Source: Volutella citrinella | Lineage: Eukaryota > Ascomycota > Sordariomycetes > Hypocreales > Nectriaceae | Assembly: GCA_034401135.1 (NCBI GenBank) | Contig: JAWZSP010000001.1 | Location: 1,798,001-1,862,000 of the forward strand | Reading direction: 5' to 3' | DNA: 64,000 bases | In this document: piece by piece, positions 44,320 to 55,167 of the stretch | How positions within the stretch are numbered: the first letter of the stretch is position 1 | Layout of the letters: each line of letters opens with the position of its first letter | The notes under the pieces: model-generated | The model's database searches: none | What the model was told of the DNA's origin: nothing | What the model saw: only the letters and a program-made list of their open reading frames with translations | Made by a program: the position numbers and the translations under genes

Positions 44320-46520
44320 ATGTTGGACTCGTTTGAGATCCTGACCACCTCTGGCGTGGTCGTGTGGTCGCGCTCCTGGACCGCCGTCAACCCCAACATC
44401 ATCAACAACTTCATTGCCGACACATTTATCGAAGAGAAGGGCGGCTTCTCTGCCGTCGCCGAATCCAAATCCACAGCAAGCAACCCAGCATACAAAAGCG
44501 ACCAGCATACTCTCAAATACACCCTGGTCAAGGAATTGGGCGTCATCTTTGTGGTACGTGACATAGTGTCGCTTTCCCTCCCCCGATAAGCCCGAGACTC
44601 GGCGCTGACTTGTCTACCCCCCGACCTTTAGGCCGTCTACCGATCGCTACTTCACTTATCATGGGTTGATCAATTCGTCGACAACATCCGAACCATCTTC
44701 GTGAAACTCTATGGCGAACAGCTGAGCAAGCCTCACACGACGCTGGTTGAATGCCATGCCTTTGGCGAGTACTTTGAACAGCAGCTACGCGAGCTCGATT
44801 CCACCAGCGCAAAGGGCCCGTCCGTCATTGTCGATGGCTCTCTGCCTCTCGAACAGAAAACGATATCTAGTAGCCTCGGAGATGACCCTCCTTCTGCCCC
44901 AGGCCTCACTTACAGAGGTCGCAACCTCAATGGCGGCGCTGCCGAAGCCCCCGCCTCGCCCGAACTAGAGCCCACCTCGAGCCCTATCGACTCACGCCCA
45001 TCGACCCCAAGCGGGAGCCATCTTCTCGTTGCCAAGGCCGGCCCCGTGGCAAAGATGACCCGCCGCGCGCGAAAGGCCCGCAACCAATCCTCAGCGCCCG
45101 TCTCCTCTGGCGACGAGTCTTCGGCAAGGAAGAAGACTGGCAAGGCTGCCAAGAAGAATCGCAAGTGGGATGCCGACGGCTTCGCTGACGAGGAGGATGA
45201 CGTCCAACTCGATTACTCTGCACAGGGCGTCACTAGCGACTCTGAAGTAGAAGGACGATCAACCGCCATCGATCAGATCGATGCCAACACGTGGGGGTCC
45301 CAGTCCAAGGGCAAGTTCATCCTCAGGGACCTTGGCGATGAGGTGCACGATATCTTGGCTTCGGAGGCGGAGAAGGCAGCCGATGCGCGGTCGCAGCCCA
45401 AGGCCGGTCTTCTAGGCACTGGAGTGAATGCCATCGGCGGCCTCTTCCGCAATGTCGTGGGTGGAAAGACTCTGACCAAGGAGGATCTCGACAAGGCGAT
45501 GAGGGGCATGGAAGAGCACCTGCTACAGAAGAACGTGGCTCGAGAGGCTGCCGTGCGGCTGTGTGAAGGCGTCGAGAAGGAGTTGCTTGGTGTCAAGACG
45601 GGCAGCTTTGAGAGTAAGTAGCAGCACCCTTGGCGCTTAGGTCGCGAATATGTCTGGATGAGCTAACACATGCGCAGGCATCAACACCAGGATCCAGGCC
45701 GCCATGGAGGCGTCCCTGACCAAGATGCTGACGCCTACATCGTCACTCGACCTCCTGCGCGAGATCGACGCCATCACAAAGCCCAGCGCGACCTCGATGC
45801 GAAAGGCACGCCCATACGTCCTCTCCATTGTCGGCGTCAACGGTGTCGGCAAGTCCACCAACCTATCCAAGATTTGCTTCTTCCTCCTGCAGAACAAGTA
45901 CAAGGTTCTCATCGCCGCCGGTGATACCTTCCGCTCTGGTGCCGTCGAACAGCTTGCCGTCCACGTCCGCAACCTCAAGGAGCTCACCGTCCGCGAGGGC
46001 GGCCACGTCGAGCTCTACCAAAAGGGCTACGGCAAGGATGCCGCCACCGTAGCCAAGGACGCCGTTACCCACGCCGCGCAGGAGGGATATGATGTGGTGC
46101 TCATCGACACGGCCGGCCGTCGCCACAACGATCAGCGCCTCATGTCGTCGCTGGAGAAGTTTGCAAAGTTCGCCCAGCCCGACAAGATTCTCATGGTTGG
46201 CGAGGTACGTCTACATACATCCCCCCCCCCCCCCCCCCCCAGTAAGGACGTTGAACTGACATGGACGTTTCCAGGCTCTTGTTGGCACCGACTCTGTCGC
46301 TCAGGCCCGAAACTTCAACGCCGCGTTCGGCGCCGTCCGCACCCTCGACGGCTTCATCATCTCCAAGTGCGACACAGTCGGCGACATGGTTGGCACGCTT
46401 GTCAGCCTGGTGCACGCAACCAACGTGCCAGTCCTGTTCGTCGGCGTGGGACAGCACTACTCGGACCTTCGAAACTTCTCTGTCAAGTGGGCTGTCGAAA
46501 AGCTTCTCAGTAATTCTTAA
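44320..46520 (+). CDS. SRP101: Signal recognition particle receptor alpha subunit
   Basis: SRP GTPase that docks SRP-ribosome complexes at the ER membrane together with the beta subunit. Exons 44320-44553, 44632-45613, 45678-46204 and 46275-46520 give 662 aa. The N-terminal longin-like SRX domain (1-135, MLDSFEILTTSGVVVWS) binds SRP receptor beta; a charged linker (about 190-300) includes RRARKARNQ and acidic runs; the NG domain follows. GTPase motifs: G1 GVNGVGKSTN (458-467), DTFRSGAVEQL (488-498), G3 DTAGRR (549-554), G4-like SKCD, and G5 region GVGQHYSDLRNF. The third intron (46205-46274) contains a run of 20 C. All junctions keep frame. The beta subunit gene is not in the window. Confidence 0.97.
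46221..46240 (+). repeat. Poly-C tract (20 C) inside an SRP receptor alpha intron
   Basis: Uninterrupted run of 20 C between the GTACGT donor (46205) and the CTGAC branch site of a 70-nt intron. Homopolymer length may be unreliable in the assembly. Confidence 0.9.
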
Positions 46521-47329
46521 TCAACGAAAGAGGGCACTTCTCAATGCAATCCCAAGGCACTGTGCCCTGCTGAAGGTCAGCCTGTTGTATATTTATATAT
46601 ATTACTAGTAGTAGCTTTATTCAATGGACGCAGAGACGCGACACCCCAGTTCTCTCTCTAAATGACATTACGCTTCATACGCACTCCTTTTCACATTTCA
46701 CTTGGCGGGCCCATTCATCACCAGTCAACATCGGCACGTATTTTCTTTTCTCATTATCAGTATTATTATCATCATAGCACATCCGGTTCTCATTTGCCAT
46801 TAATGGGCTCCACGAATAAAATCGGCCACCAGCTCAAGCGGCCATAGCCTGCATCTCCTCCCAAGGCAACGACAAATAAAGAACGTGTAAGGAACCAACG
46901 CGTGGAAATGACAGGATTACTATCTTAGCATATGGACTCTCTTTTTTTTTGCACTTTCTTTCTTGGTATACCCCATCTAATATTATCAACTCTCATGCCC
47001 TTTCTCACAAGCCCCCATTTTAAGTAACTCTCACACCTTCCGCCAGACGAAGGCACGCTCAGCGCAGCAAGTAGTAAAATGAATAACAGGTCAGAATCAA
47101 AGAAGGTGAGAAGTTTTAACAAGATGTAAAACAAGACATAGAAGTCAGTCTGGCCTAACATCAATCCAAAGGGGGTATCTTTCTAGGGTTCGCAATCTTG
47201 GTTGTGAGGTGCAGCGAGTATATATGCATGCATCGGCCGTATTGTAAATGAAAGATTTTTTAGGCAACAAAGGAAAAGAGTTTCTTGTACGAGAAAGACA
47301 AGTATGAGCTGCTTCAGGGCAGCTGCCGC
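46521..47329. other. Convergent 3' intergenic region
   Basis: AT-richer spacer between the ends of the SRP receptor alpha gene (+) and the giant coiled-coil gene (-). No gene recognised; presumably 3' UTRs. Confidence 0.5.
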
Positions 47330-50300
47330 TTAGTCTTCCTCGAAAAAGTCGTTATCATCAAAGTCGCCCGGCTGGGCATCTGAGTCGTAGCCCGTGGCTC
47401 TCATCATAGGGGGAGTCACGGGTTCTGGCTCCGACGGCTTCAGAGGTGGCGTCCGGTGGCCGGCCTGTCCTAGCCGTTGCGAGGTGCTTGATGCTCCGCG
47501 TGCCCGAGGGGCGGTACTGCCGTGAGACGGGAACCGTCGCCCAGTGCTTGCGAAAGCTGTTGGCTGAGGTCGATTGTCTGCGGGGGGTGTCTGCCGCAGG
47601 CCCGATGCTGGAGGAGTCATAAGACCACCCAGCAAATCGTTTTGCGAGCGAGAGGCGCTGCGAGAAGGGGTGGCATGTCTTCCGGGCCTTCCAGACGCCG
47701 GCGAGTTCATGACCCCCTTTGTCCAGTTGCCCCACGCGGCGGCGATGGGCCCAATGGTCTGCGCAACGCGAGGAGTGGCATTTTGCAGAGTCTGCGCAAT
47801 ATTAGGTATGCTGATGGCAGAGCCTCCATTCATGGCTCGCTCGCGCTCCTGCTCCTCCATTTGTAGATTGGCCTTTAGACGAATGGCGGCATCCTTCACT
47901 GAGTTGCGATCAAAGTTGTCGCGAGACAGTGCCGCAATAATGTCCTGAAGATTCTCATGCCGGACAGAGAGAAGTTCGCGTAGCCAGCTGATCTCGTCGT
48001 CCCGCTTGATTATCTTGTTCGGGGCGTCGGGGTCCAGCTTGGAAATGGTCTGCTCCAGCTCCTCGATGCGTTGCTCGCGAGCCTGGAGCTGCTCCTGGAG
48101 AACCATAATGGATTCCCGAAGAGCCTGTGGCGAGATCTTCTCCGGCGGCTCCGCGCTTCGTGGGATGGCGGCCTTGACAACGGCGGCGGGGGAAGGCTCC
48201 ACGCCAGCAGACTTGGCAGCCTGGGCAGCGGCAGCGGCAGCCTGCTTGGTGATTTCGAGCTTGTCCTCCAGGTGAAGGATGCGATCCTGGAGGTGCTCGG
48301 TCTTTGAGGTCGAGAGGCTGAGTCGCTCCAGAAGATGTTGCTCGGCCTTCTGCCCATCTTCCTGAGCATTGTTGACCAGCCGCTCGTATCGAGTCTGGAT
48401 GTCCTCGATTTCGTTCTGGTGCTTGCGCTTGAGCTCCTCGATTTGGGCGGTCTTGCTAGTTTCGGCCTCCTCCAGGAGCATCTCGTTCTGGGCCTTGGCG
48501 GTATCAACCTCGAGCTTGATATGATCAAGATCTGCGCGGAGCTTGGAGTTCTGCTCCTCGTATTCCTCGCGGATAATATTGAATTGGCTGCTTGCAGAGT
48601 CGATCTCTGTCTGGAGGGACATTCGGGTCCTCTTAACCTCGATGGCGCCAGACTCGCGAGCCTCCTCGAACTCGCGCTGGGAGCGCAAGGCCTTCTGCTC
48701 GAGGTTGTGATTCTCCGTCTTGAGCTCTCCGATCAAGCCCTCGAGTCGTTTGCATTCGCTCACGGCGCGCATGCCATTGCGTTCGTTCATCTGGAGACGC
48801 TCCATCTCCACTTCCAGGCGCTCTCGAGTCTTGGCTTCGGCTTGCAGTCGCGCATCAAGGACTTCTTGGCGGGCAATCATCGCCTGGTCTCGCTTGATAC
48901 GGCGAGCATTGTCCTCGGCAATCTCACGGGCAGCCTTGCCCATGTCCTCCTGCAGGGAGATGAACTTGCCCCTCCAGGACTCCCGCAGCTTCTCGTTCTC
49001 CTCAACCTGGGTGGTCAGGGTAGTAAGAGATTTTCGCAGATGCTCATTCTCTTCGAGAAGATGCACCATCTCCTCCGCCTTGCGGCGAGCAGACTCGTCA
49101 GCACGATCTGCCTCGGACCGCCAGTGGTGGTTGTCCTGGCGAACTTCCTTAAGGTCATTCTCGAGAGCAGCGACCTTGGTGGTCATTTCAGATTGCGACT
49201 GGGCTGCGTTATTCTGGGCTGCTTCCAACAGAGCCATGCGCATAGCAGACTTGCTAGAAGACTGCTCCACCAGACGTAGCTTCTGTTTCTTCTGCTCAAG
49301 CGACTCCTTGTACCGGGCGGCCTCGGCAGCGGCCGTCTCGTGCAGGTGATGGGCGTCTTTGAGGTTGTCCTCTGCGGAGCGCTTCGCCCTGACCGCTTCC
49401 TCAGCAACGGCATCCTGGTTTCTGAGCTTATCTTCGAGATCAGCAATACGTTGGTCAAAAACGCTTCGGTTGATAATCTCAACCTCCACCTTGGTTTCGG
49501 CAGCCTGAAGTTTCCGGTACATCTCAGCTGCCATATCCTCGGCGGCACGTCGCTCAACGGCTTCATTCTCCAGCTTGCTTTGCTCAAAGTAGAGGCGTTG
49601 CTCCAAGTCAAGAATCTTGGCGTTCAGCTCCAGGACCTTGGGAGATTCCGTCTCCTCATCGTGGGGAGCGCTAGCAGGTACGCGGCGCTCGACAGCCTCC
49701 TCGACAATGGCCTTGATGTCGCCACCGTTCATCTTTTCGGCAAACCTCTTCTGCATGTCCTCGAGAGCAGCAAGGATAGCAGCGGGGGGCTCGGAGTCAC
49801 CCGACGTGGATGCTGCAAGTGCGGGCTGGTTGCGCTGCTGGGCGGCCAGGCCTTCCATGACGGCGATACGGATTTGATCCATTCGGCGATCCCTGCGCGG
49901 GCTCATCGAACGACGAGCCACTGGCTCATCGTCTTCATCATCGGCATCGCTCTGTTGAGGGACCTCAGCAGAGGCGCTGCGCATGTCACGGCGCGATGAT
50001 GGTGTGCGCCTCGATCGCAAAGCAAGCGCGCTCTGGATTGAGAATAAGGCCTTCTCCAATGGCTCGAGGCGCGATGCCAGGAGGTTACCAACCACCTCAT
50101 TAACGCGGCCGTCAAAGAATTGGGCCCTGTTGTTGAGCTTCTCATGCTCATCCTCGGTAAATGCGCCCTCCCAGTCACTAGCTGGCTGGCTATCGCCATT
50201 CTCTGCGGCGGCAGCATTCTCGGGAGTCCGCATTGTCTCTGGAGGATCAATGAAGGGATCTTCAAGCTCTGTTGACAACATAGGCAGGGCGGCAGGATCC

Positions 50301-53300
50301 GGCAGGGCGTGGTATTCGCGAGGTGCGAGACTCGCGTCTGCGCGTGTAAATTGCTCCACAGCGGGCTCCAGTCGATAGGGTGATGTGTTGGCAACCGCAG
50401 CAACCGACAGGTCGCGAGTGGGGCTTACGTGTTGCCACTGGAGCTGCTGTGGCTCAACAGACTTATTGACGCCCATTGAAGGATCAGCAATAAATTGTTC
50501 CATGACGGCGTCGATGTCTTCAAAGCTGGGTTCATTGTTTCCGTCGTTAGCGGGTTGGGCCGTTGCAACGTCCATTAGCGCCTCTGGCTCAGGCTGCTCC
50601 ACAGACTCTAGCACTTCATCAGCGGCATTTTCAAACTGCGCAAGATTCTGCTCTGGGGTTGGGCTCCTCGCATAACGAGAAGCAGCAAGGCCCTTAGGCT
50701 TCGGTGGTGGCGAGGCAAAGCGTGAGGCCCCGAGGCCCTGGGACACAGTCCTTGGCTGAGATTGCATGGAGCTGAAACGAGAAGAAGTAAGTCCAATTGG
50801 AGGCTTGGCAGCAGCGATGGGGCTGTCAATCGGCGACACAGAGAAATCGGCAATTTCGTCATTCTCAGTGTTGTCCTCTCCGTAGGAAATGCCGCCAGGC
50901 ATGAAGGGCTTGGCCGTGGCAGAAAGCGACTTCTTGTGGCCTGGCTTCTTGAAAGAATCCTCCCCAAATGGCCGAGCATCATTGAAGCTTCGGACGTCGT
51001 CAGTGGATCTAAACTCAAAGGGTTTCCTTTGGTTGACGGTTGGGTCAAGCGGCGAGACATCTGAAGGCTCAGCTGTAGTCGCCATGGTTTCCATCTGGCC
51101 CGAGGTGACTGAGGAAATAGAGGTGTCCACAGGCAAGCTCGATTCCTCTTCACCGTGCTGGTCCTCGGCTTCGATGAGATCGTCCTTGAGCGGCTCCTCT
51201 GGCTTAATATCCCTCGTCGGAGTTTCATTGTTATCAGGTTGCTCGGCAAAGAGGGGCACGTCATCGCCTCCGGGTGCTTGGCTACGTGCACGCTTGAACC
51301 GAGACTCGTCAATCAGACGACCATCCTCGCCGTCCTTGAGTCCGGATTCTTCGTCGGAGCGCTTCGCAGAATCCCTGCTGCTGGGTCGCACAATGGGGAT
51401 AGCCTTTGATACATTTCGAGGCTTTGGAGCCATGCTCGTCGTCGTGAGGTCAATGCTGCCAAAGATGCTGCCTCGGTTGCCAGTGTCTGAGCCCGAGCCT
51501 CCCAAGCTGGTGTAGGAATCCGACAGGGGCGTGAAAGACGGAGCGTCCGGGTTGAACTTGGGCCCCGAGGCCGAGAAGCTGAAGTCGCTCCGTCCAGGGG
51601 AAAATGCTGGTGCAGCAGCATTGATCTTGGCCGGTGTGACAAAACTGCTGGATGCTACAGAAGGCGGAGATGCCATTGGATTGGCAAACCCAGGATTGGG
51701 CACAGGGTTGGTAAACCCAGTGAATACGGCTGGCTGGAAGTTCTGGCTTGAGAAGCTGAACTGCCCAGGAGTGAATGTATTCGTTGGGTTGAACTTGAAT
51801 TCGGGAGCCTGGACGTTGAGCTTTGACAGAGACGGCTTGCTCGCGTGGCTTGATCGTCGCGCTCCACCACTGTTAACGGAGCTGGCGTCATTCCAAGGGT
51901 TGCTTGCAGTCGAGAAATTCTTCCTGTGGCCCAGCGCAGGAAACTCAAAAGTCTGAATGGGTGTGCCGAGGTTGCTCGGGTTGGTCTCGATTTCGTATGA
52001 TTCGTCACCCTTGTGCGTCTCCGGGATCTCATTGAGGCTACTGAAGTTGGGGTGGTTGGCTTCGCCAGTATTGGCATTCTCTTGGGCCTCGATCTGATCA
52101 CGGAAGTAGTTCTGTGAGAGGGAATGACCACGGCTGTGAGGTCGAGGATGGTGTAAGACGAGGGGCTTGGTCGGTTCCTTAGCAAAATGCTCGGGTTCGG
52201 GGAAGCTGCCCGATGGTTCACGCTCATGGCTTGGGGCGACCTGCTCAGGTATTTCAGCGGGGGGCTCAGGTTGAGGGTTGTAGTCCTCATGCTCAAGCTC
52301 GCTCCGCATCTGCTCCTCCAAGTGATACTCGGCATCATCAATCTCGGCTTGCAGAGTATCAGAATTCTGCTTGAGTGGCTCCGGCGTCTTGGACGGGCTC
52401 TTGGCAATATCCTCTTCATCCTCAAGCACTTCCTGGAGACGTGGCGAGGCTCGCGCCGGCTGCAGGAACGAGTATTGTTGGTGGGGCAGCATGGGATACT
52501 GCAAAGACTGGTGGCGCTGGTGCACAGGAAAGCTGGGGCTCTCGTTGCCAAAAGGTGACTGGGGCGACAAGATGCCGTTCAGATTCATAGGCGAGTCATT
52601 TCGGTTCAAGCCATGCAAAATGCCGGCCTGGCTCCAGCTTTGCTGATGTTGGGGCATGCCAAAAGGCGAGCTGGTCGCGGGCAGCGAGATTGACTGGCGA
52701 GGATTGAATTTTCCGGAAACTGGACCAAATGGCGATGGGGAAGCACCACCCGATAATCCAGGGCTTTGCGCAGCAGAGTGGCCAGGCACGAACTGTCCTG
52801 GGAATTGGAACCCTTGCAGGCCATGGCCGCTGGACGCTGAAGATGTTGGCAGTGGAGGGGAGAAGGGCAGCGGCGGATACTGCGCCGATGGTTGTCTGCT
52901 GAGGTCGGTCGTCGCGGGTGAGATTGACGGAGGCGGTGCAGGCTCATCATCTCCAAACGAAACTCCAAGAGCTCGCAACTTGGCCTCTTGGAGCTCATTC
53001 ATATAGTCCTTCCAAGCGTTGAGATCGGGAAGAGTAACCTTGAAAAATCGCTCCTCACGTTCCTGGTCCACCTGCTCCGGCGCAGGCCAAGCCGCTCTCG
53101 TCTGGGAAACGGCAGTAGCCCACGGCTGATGGTTGTCAACGTCTAGATCGAAGCCGCCAATGTCATAGCCCAGCTCTTGCCACGAATCAAACATGCGTTC
53201 AATTTCCTGTTGACGGAGCGGCATGGGGGCGTGGCCTGGCTTTCCTCGTTCATCATCTCGAGGGAGAAGGACCAGAATGTTCTTGCCCTTCCAGGGCACC

Positions 53301-54265
53301 TTTTTCTTGATTCTGGGAGTCATGATGGTGGTGGGTTCCTTGGGAAGGGGCTTTTGAGTGCCCTTTGTTGGCGTCGCGGGCAGCTTCGGCTCCTCGTGGG
53401 AGCTAGGAATCCGCTTCTTGGGGCTCTCAGCGACAGCAACATCTGGTGTCGCGGCGGCCTGAGACCTGTCGCTTGCCGCGTCATGGGTCACCGGCGCGGC
53501 GTCTGAGGTCGCCATACTGGCAGACTGTCCCGTTGTGGGGGAAAGGGAGTCCCCAGCTTTCAGGGTCTCGATGCTGGATCTCGCGAGAGACCCGTTTCGA
53601 GACGTTGCAGTTGTTCGTTGGATGGCTCGAGGAGTACGGAAATCGCCTTCTTCCTGCCAACCAGGTTCGGAGCCGCTCAATGAAGAGTGCTCGCTATCAC
53701 CGTCACTAAACCAGTGGTGACTCTCGGGGTCGTTGAGGTCGTCAGTGGTGTGGGTGCGAATCCAGTCCTCAGTCAGTCCACGCGTTTGACGGCGTGCGCG
53801 GTTCGCTAAGACGGCGGCGGCGGCGCTGATGGGCTGCTGCGGCTCAGTCTGCGATCGCGAGAGGTCGGGAAGCGGACGCAGAAACGGTGTCTCGATATCC
53901 AAATGATGGATCGGCGAGTCGTCTTCGTCCGAAGCGTCGTCGTCGCTGAAGCTCCGTCTACGTTGGAGGTTGCGGTCAGACTGGGGATACGGCGAGCCCC
54001 AGCTGGCTGTTCCAAAGCGATTGTTGTCTGCCTTGCCAGAGGGCGGAGTCCTAAGCAACTCCAAGGCTCGTCCAGGGAGCTGGGGAGCTCGGAGAGGCGG
54101 GAGGAGGGGAGATGATGCTATCTCTCCCTCGCCGTCAACGGTCGAAGTGGTCGAGAGGGCAGGAGAGGTTGGCGCAGCGGGATCAGGCCAAGACACTCCA
54201 GTGCCGTCCTGCGCCGGTGCACCAGAAGGGGGGGGGACCGACGACTTTGAGGACGACGTCTTCAC
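47330..54265 (-). CDS. Giant coiled-coil protein, unresolved 5' end
   Basis: I do not recognise a named family. The frame runs 2311 codons from a GTG at 54265 to the stop at 47330. Just upstream an acceptor (GCTAAC branch, CGATAG) opens the frame with GTT TTC GTG, so an upstream exon is likely, but no ATG could be joined in phase. The first in-frame ATG is at 53515 (residue 251), which would give 2061 aa and lose 250 residues that look like real protein (acidic SDDDASDEDD, RTHTTDDLNDPESHHWFSD). A compact basic-hydrophobic block follows (about 315-430, TPRIKKKVPWKGKNILVLLP), then a long Ser/Pro/Gln/Phe-rich disordered region to about 1450, and a long coiled coil (about 1510-2085, heptad Leu with Glu, Gln, Arg). 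The tail is Pro/Ser/Arg-rich and ends in DDNDFFEED. A cytoskeletal or spindle/septum scaffold is plausible from architecture only. Confidence 0.85.
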   Translation of the reverse strand: MKTSSSKSSVPPPSGAPAQDGTGVSWPDPAAPTSPALSTTSTVDGEGEIASSPLLPPLRAPQLPGRALELLRTPPSGKADNNRFGTASWGSPYPQSDRNLQRRRSFSDDDASDEDDSPIHHLDIETPFLRPLPDLSRSQTEPQQPISAAAAVLANRARRQTRGLTEDWIRTHTTDDLNDPESHHWFSDGDSEHSSLSGSEPGWQEEGDFRTPRAIQRTTATSRNGSLARSSIETLKAGDSLSPTTGQSASMATSDAAPVTHDAASDRSQAAATPDVAVAESPKKRIPSSHEEPKLPATPTKGTQKPLPKEPTTIMTPRIKKKVPWKGKNILVLLPRDDERGKPGHAPMPLRQQEIERMFDSWQELGYDIGGFDLDVDNHQPWATAVSQTRAAWPAPEQVDQEREERFFKVTLPDLNAWKDYMNELQEAKLRALGVSFGDDEPAPPPSISPATTDLSRQPSAQYPPLPFSPPLPTSSASSGHGLQGFQFPGQFVPGHSAAQSPGLSGGASPSPFGPVSGKFNPRQSISLPATSSPFGMPQHQQSWSQAGILHGLNRNDSPMNLNGILSPQSPFGNESPSFPVHQRHQSLQYPMLPHQQYSFLQPARASPRLQEVLEDEEDIAKSPSKTPEPLKQNSDTLQAEIDDAEYHLEEQMRSELEHEDYNPQPEPPAEIPEQVAPSHEREPSGSFPEPEHFAKEPTKPLVLHHPRPHSRGHSLSQNYFRDQIEAQENANTGEANHPNFSSLNEIPETHKGDESYEIETNPSNLGTPIQTFEFPALGHRKNFSTASNPWNDASSVNSGGARRSSHASKPSLSKLNVQAPEFKFNPTNTFTPGQFSFSSQNFQPAVFTGFTNPVPNPGFANPMASPPSVASSSFVTPAKINAAAPAFSPGRSDFSFSASGPKFNPDAPSFTPLSDSYTSLGGSGSDTGNRGSIFGSIDLTTTSMAPKPRNVSKAIPIVRPSSRDSAKRSDEESGLKDGEDGRLIDESRFKRARSQAPGGDDVPLFAEQPDNNETPTRDIKPEEPLKDDLIEAEDQHGEEESSLPVDTSISSVTSGQMETMATTAEPSDVSPLDPTVNQRKPFEFRSTDDVRSFNDARPFGEDSFKKPGHKKSLSATAKPFMPGGISYGEDNTENDEIADFSVSPIDSPIAAAKPPIGLTSSRFSSMQSQPRTVSQGLGASRFASPPPKPKGLAASRYARSPTPEQNLAQFENAADEVLESVEQPEPEALMDVATAQPANDGNNEPSFEDIDAVMEQFIADPSMGVNKSVEPQQLQWQHVSPTRDLSVAAVANTSPYRLEPAVEQFTRADASLAPREYHALPDPAALPMLSTELEDPFIDPPETMRTPENAAAAENGDSQPASDWEGAFTEDEHEKLNNRAQFFDGRVNEVVGNLLASRLEPLEKALFSIQSALALRSRRTPSSRRDMRSASAEVPQQSDADDEDDEPVARRSMSPRRDRRMDQIRIAVMEGLAAQQRNQPALAASTSGDSEPPAAILAALEDMQKRFAEKMNGGDIKAIVEEAVERRVPASAPHDEETESPKVLELNAKILDLEQRLYFEQSKLENEAVERRAAEDMAAEMYRKLQAAETKVEVEIINRSVFDQRIADLEDKLRNQDAVAEEAVRAKRSAEDNLKDAHHLHETAAAEAARYKESLEQKKQKLRLVEQSSSKSAMRMALLEAAQNNAAQSQSEMTTKVAALENDLKEVRQDNHHWRSEADRADESARRKAEEMVHLLEENEHLRKSLTTLTTQVEENEKLRESWRGKFISLQEDMGKAAREIAEDNARRIKRDQAMIARQEVLDARLQAEAKTRERLEVEMERLQMNERNGMRAVSECKRLEGLIGELKTENHNLEQKALRSQREFEEARESGAIEVKRTRMSLQTEIDSASSQFNIIREEYEEQNSKLRADLDHIKLEVDTAKAQNEMLLEEAETSKTAQIEELKRKHQNEIEDIQTRYERLVNNAQEDGQKAEQHLLERLSLSTSKTEHLQDRILHLEDKLEITKQAAAAAAQAAKSAGVEPSPAAVVKAAIPRSAEPPEKISPQALRESIMVLQEQLQAREQRIEELEQTISKLDPDAPNKIIKRDDEISWLRELLSVRHENLQDIIAALSRDNFDRNSVKDAAIRLKANLQMEEQERERAMNGGSAISIPNIAQTLQNATPRVAQTIGPIAAAWGNWTKGVMNSPASGRPGRHATPSRSASRSQNDLLGGLMTPPASGLRQTPPADNRPQPTAFASTGRRFPSHGSTAPRARGASSTSQRLGQAGHRTPPLKPSEPEPVTPPMMRATGYDSDAQPGDFDDNDFFEED

Positions 54266-54683
54266 GAAAACCTATCGCGCTCAGAAAAGTCCTGTGTTAG
54301 CACAAGGTGGCGTCTTGGGGGAGATGGAGAGAGCCGCAGGTCAAACAGCTCAGGGACGGCGGACCTCTACTCACCCAGTGAGATCAGCGCAGACGAGGGA
54401 GATGTCGCCTGCTACTGAGTCTCGAATGAAGGCGTCTTCTCGTCTCTTTCGATCGACTTCGAATCGTGTACACACAAAATCCGATGTCGTCTGGCCTTGT
54501 CGATGGTATGGACGCAGGAGCGCGTTGGCCGTGAACAATATTTGGGGCCCTGGGGTCTTGAGGGCCAGCACGGATACGCGACGCGATTTCCAACTAAAGG
54601 GGGCGGATGGGGCCCAAGCACTTTCGCGGGCGAATTTCCGGAGCAGGAGCCTCCAGGGGTCGGGATACCAACCAGAGAGTCGA

Positions 54684-54788
54684 CTAAGAAGAGAGAGGAA
54701 ACGGCTTCATCAGAAAGGAGCGAACTGGGGATGGAGGACACGGCGAGAGAGCGCGGCCGGACACATCGGGGGGTCAACAAGTTCGCAT
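54684..54788 (-). promoter_or_regulatory. Three small upstream reading frames in the giant gene's leader
   Basis: On the minus strand, ATGs at 54788 (4 codons), 54766 (18 codons) and 54710 (8 codons) precede the giant frame. The stop of the second shares its last A with the ATG of the third (TGATG), a layout that permits termination-reinitiation. Transcript coverage is assumed, not seen. Confidence 0.35.
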
Positions 54789-55127
54789 CCAGAGAGAAAC
54801 GAGGAACAAAGCGGCTGAAAGAAAATGAATGAGTGAGTGAGTGAGTGACGAAGCTGACAAGATCGATGGGTGTGAAGACGAAGAAGCCAGGGATGGAGGT
54901 ACCTCCCGCCCTTGCCCGCTACAGGCCGTGCAGCGAAATTCCTAAGGTACCTAGCCACCACAGCACTCGCCTCGCAGGCACCTCACTGCCGTGCGGGTGG
55001 GCGACCAGTTTGGAGACCAGCACGGAAGGGTTCAAGGCTAGCGGCCACCTGTTTGGTGGACTGGCCCGAAGCATGATGCTCCAAGCCTGGCACGGAAAGT
55101 AGGTGCCACTGGAGGACCCCCGCCGAG

Positions 55128-55167
55128 AGCCCACTAAAGCCCACTAAAGCCCACCACAAGCCCACCA
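55128..55167 (+). repeat. Short imperfect tandem repeat
   Basis: Units like GCCCACTAAA repeated about four times with divergence in the last copies. No gene overlaps it. Confidence 0.6.
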
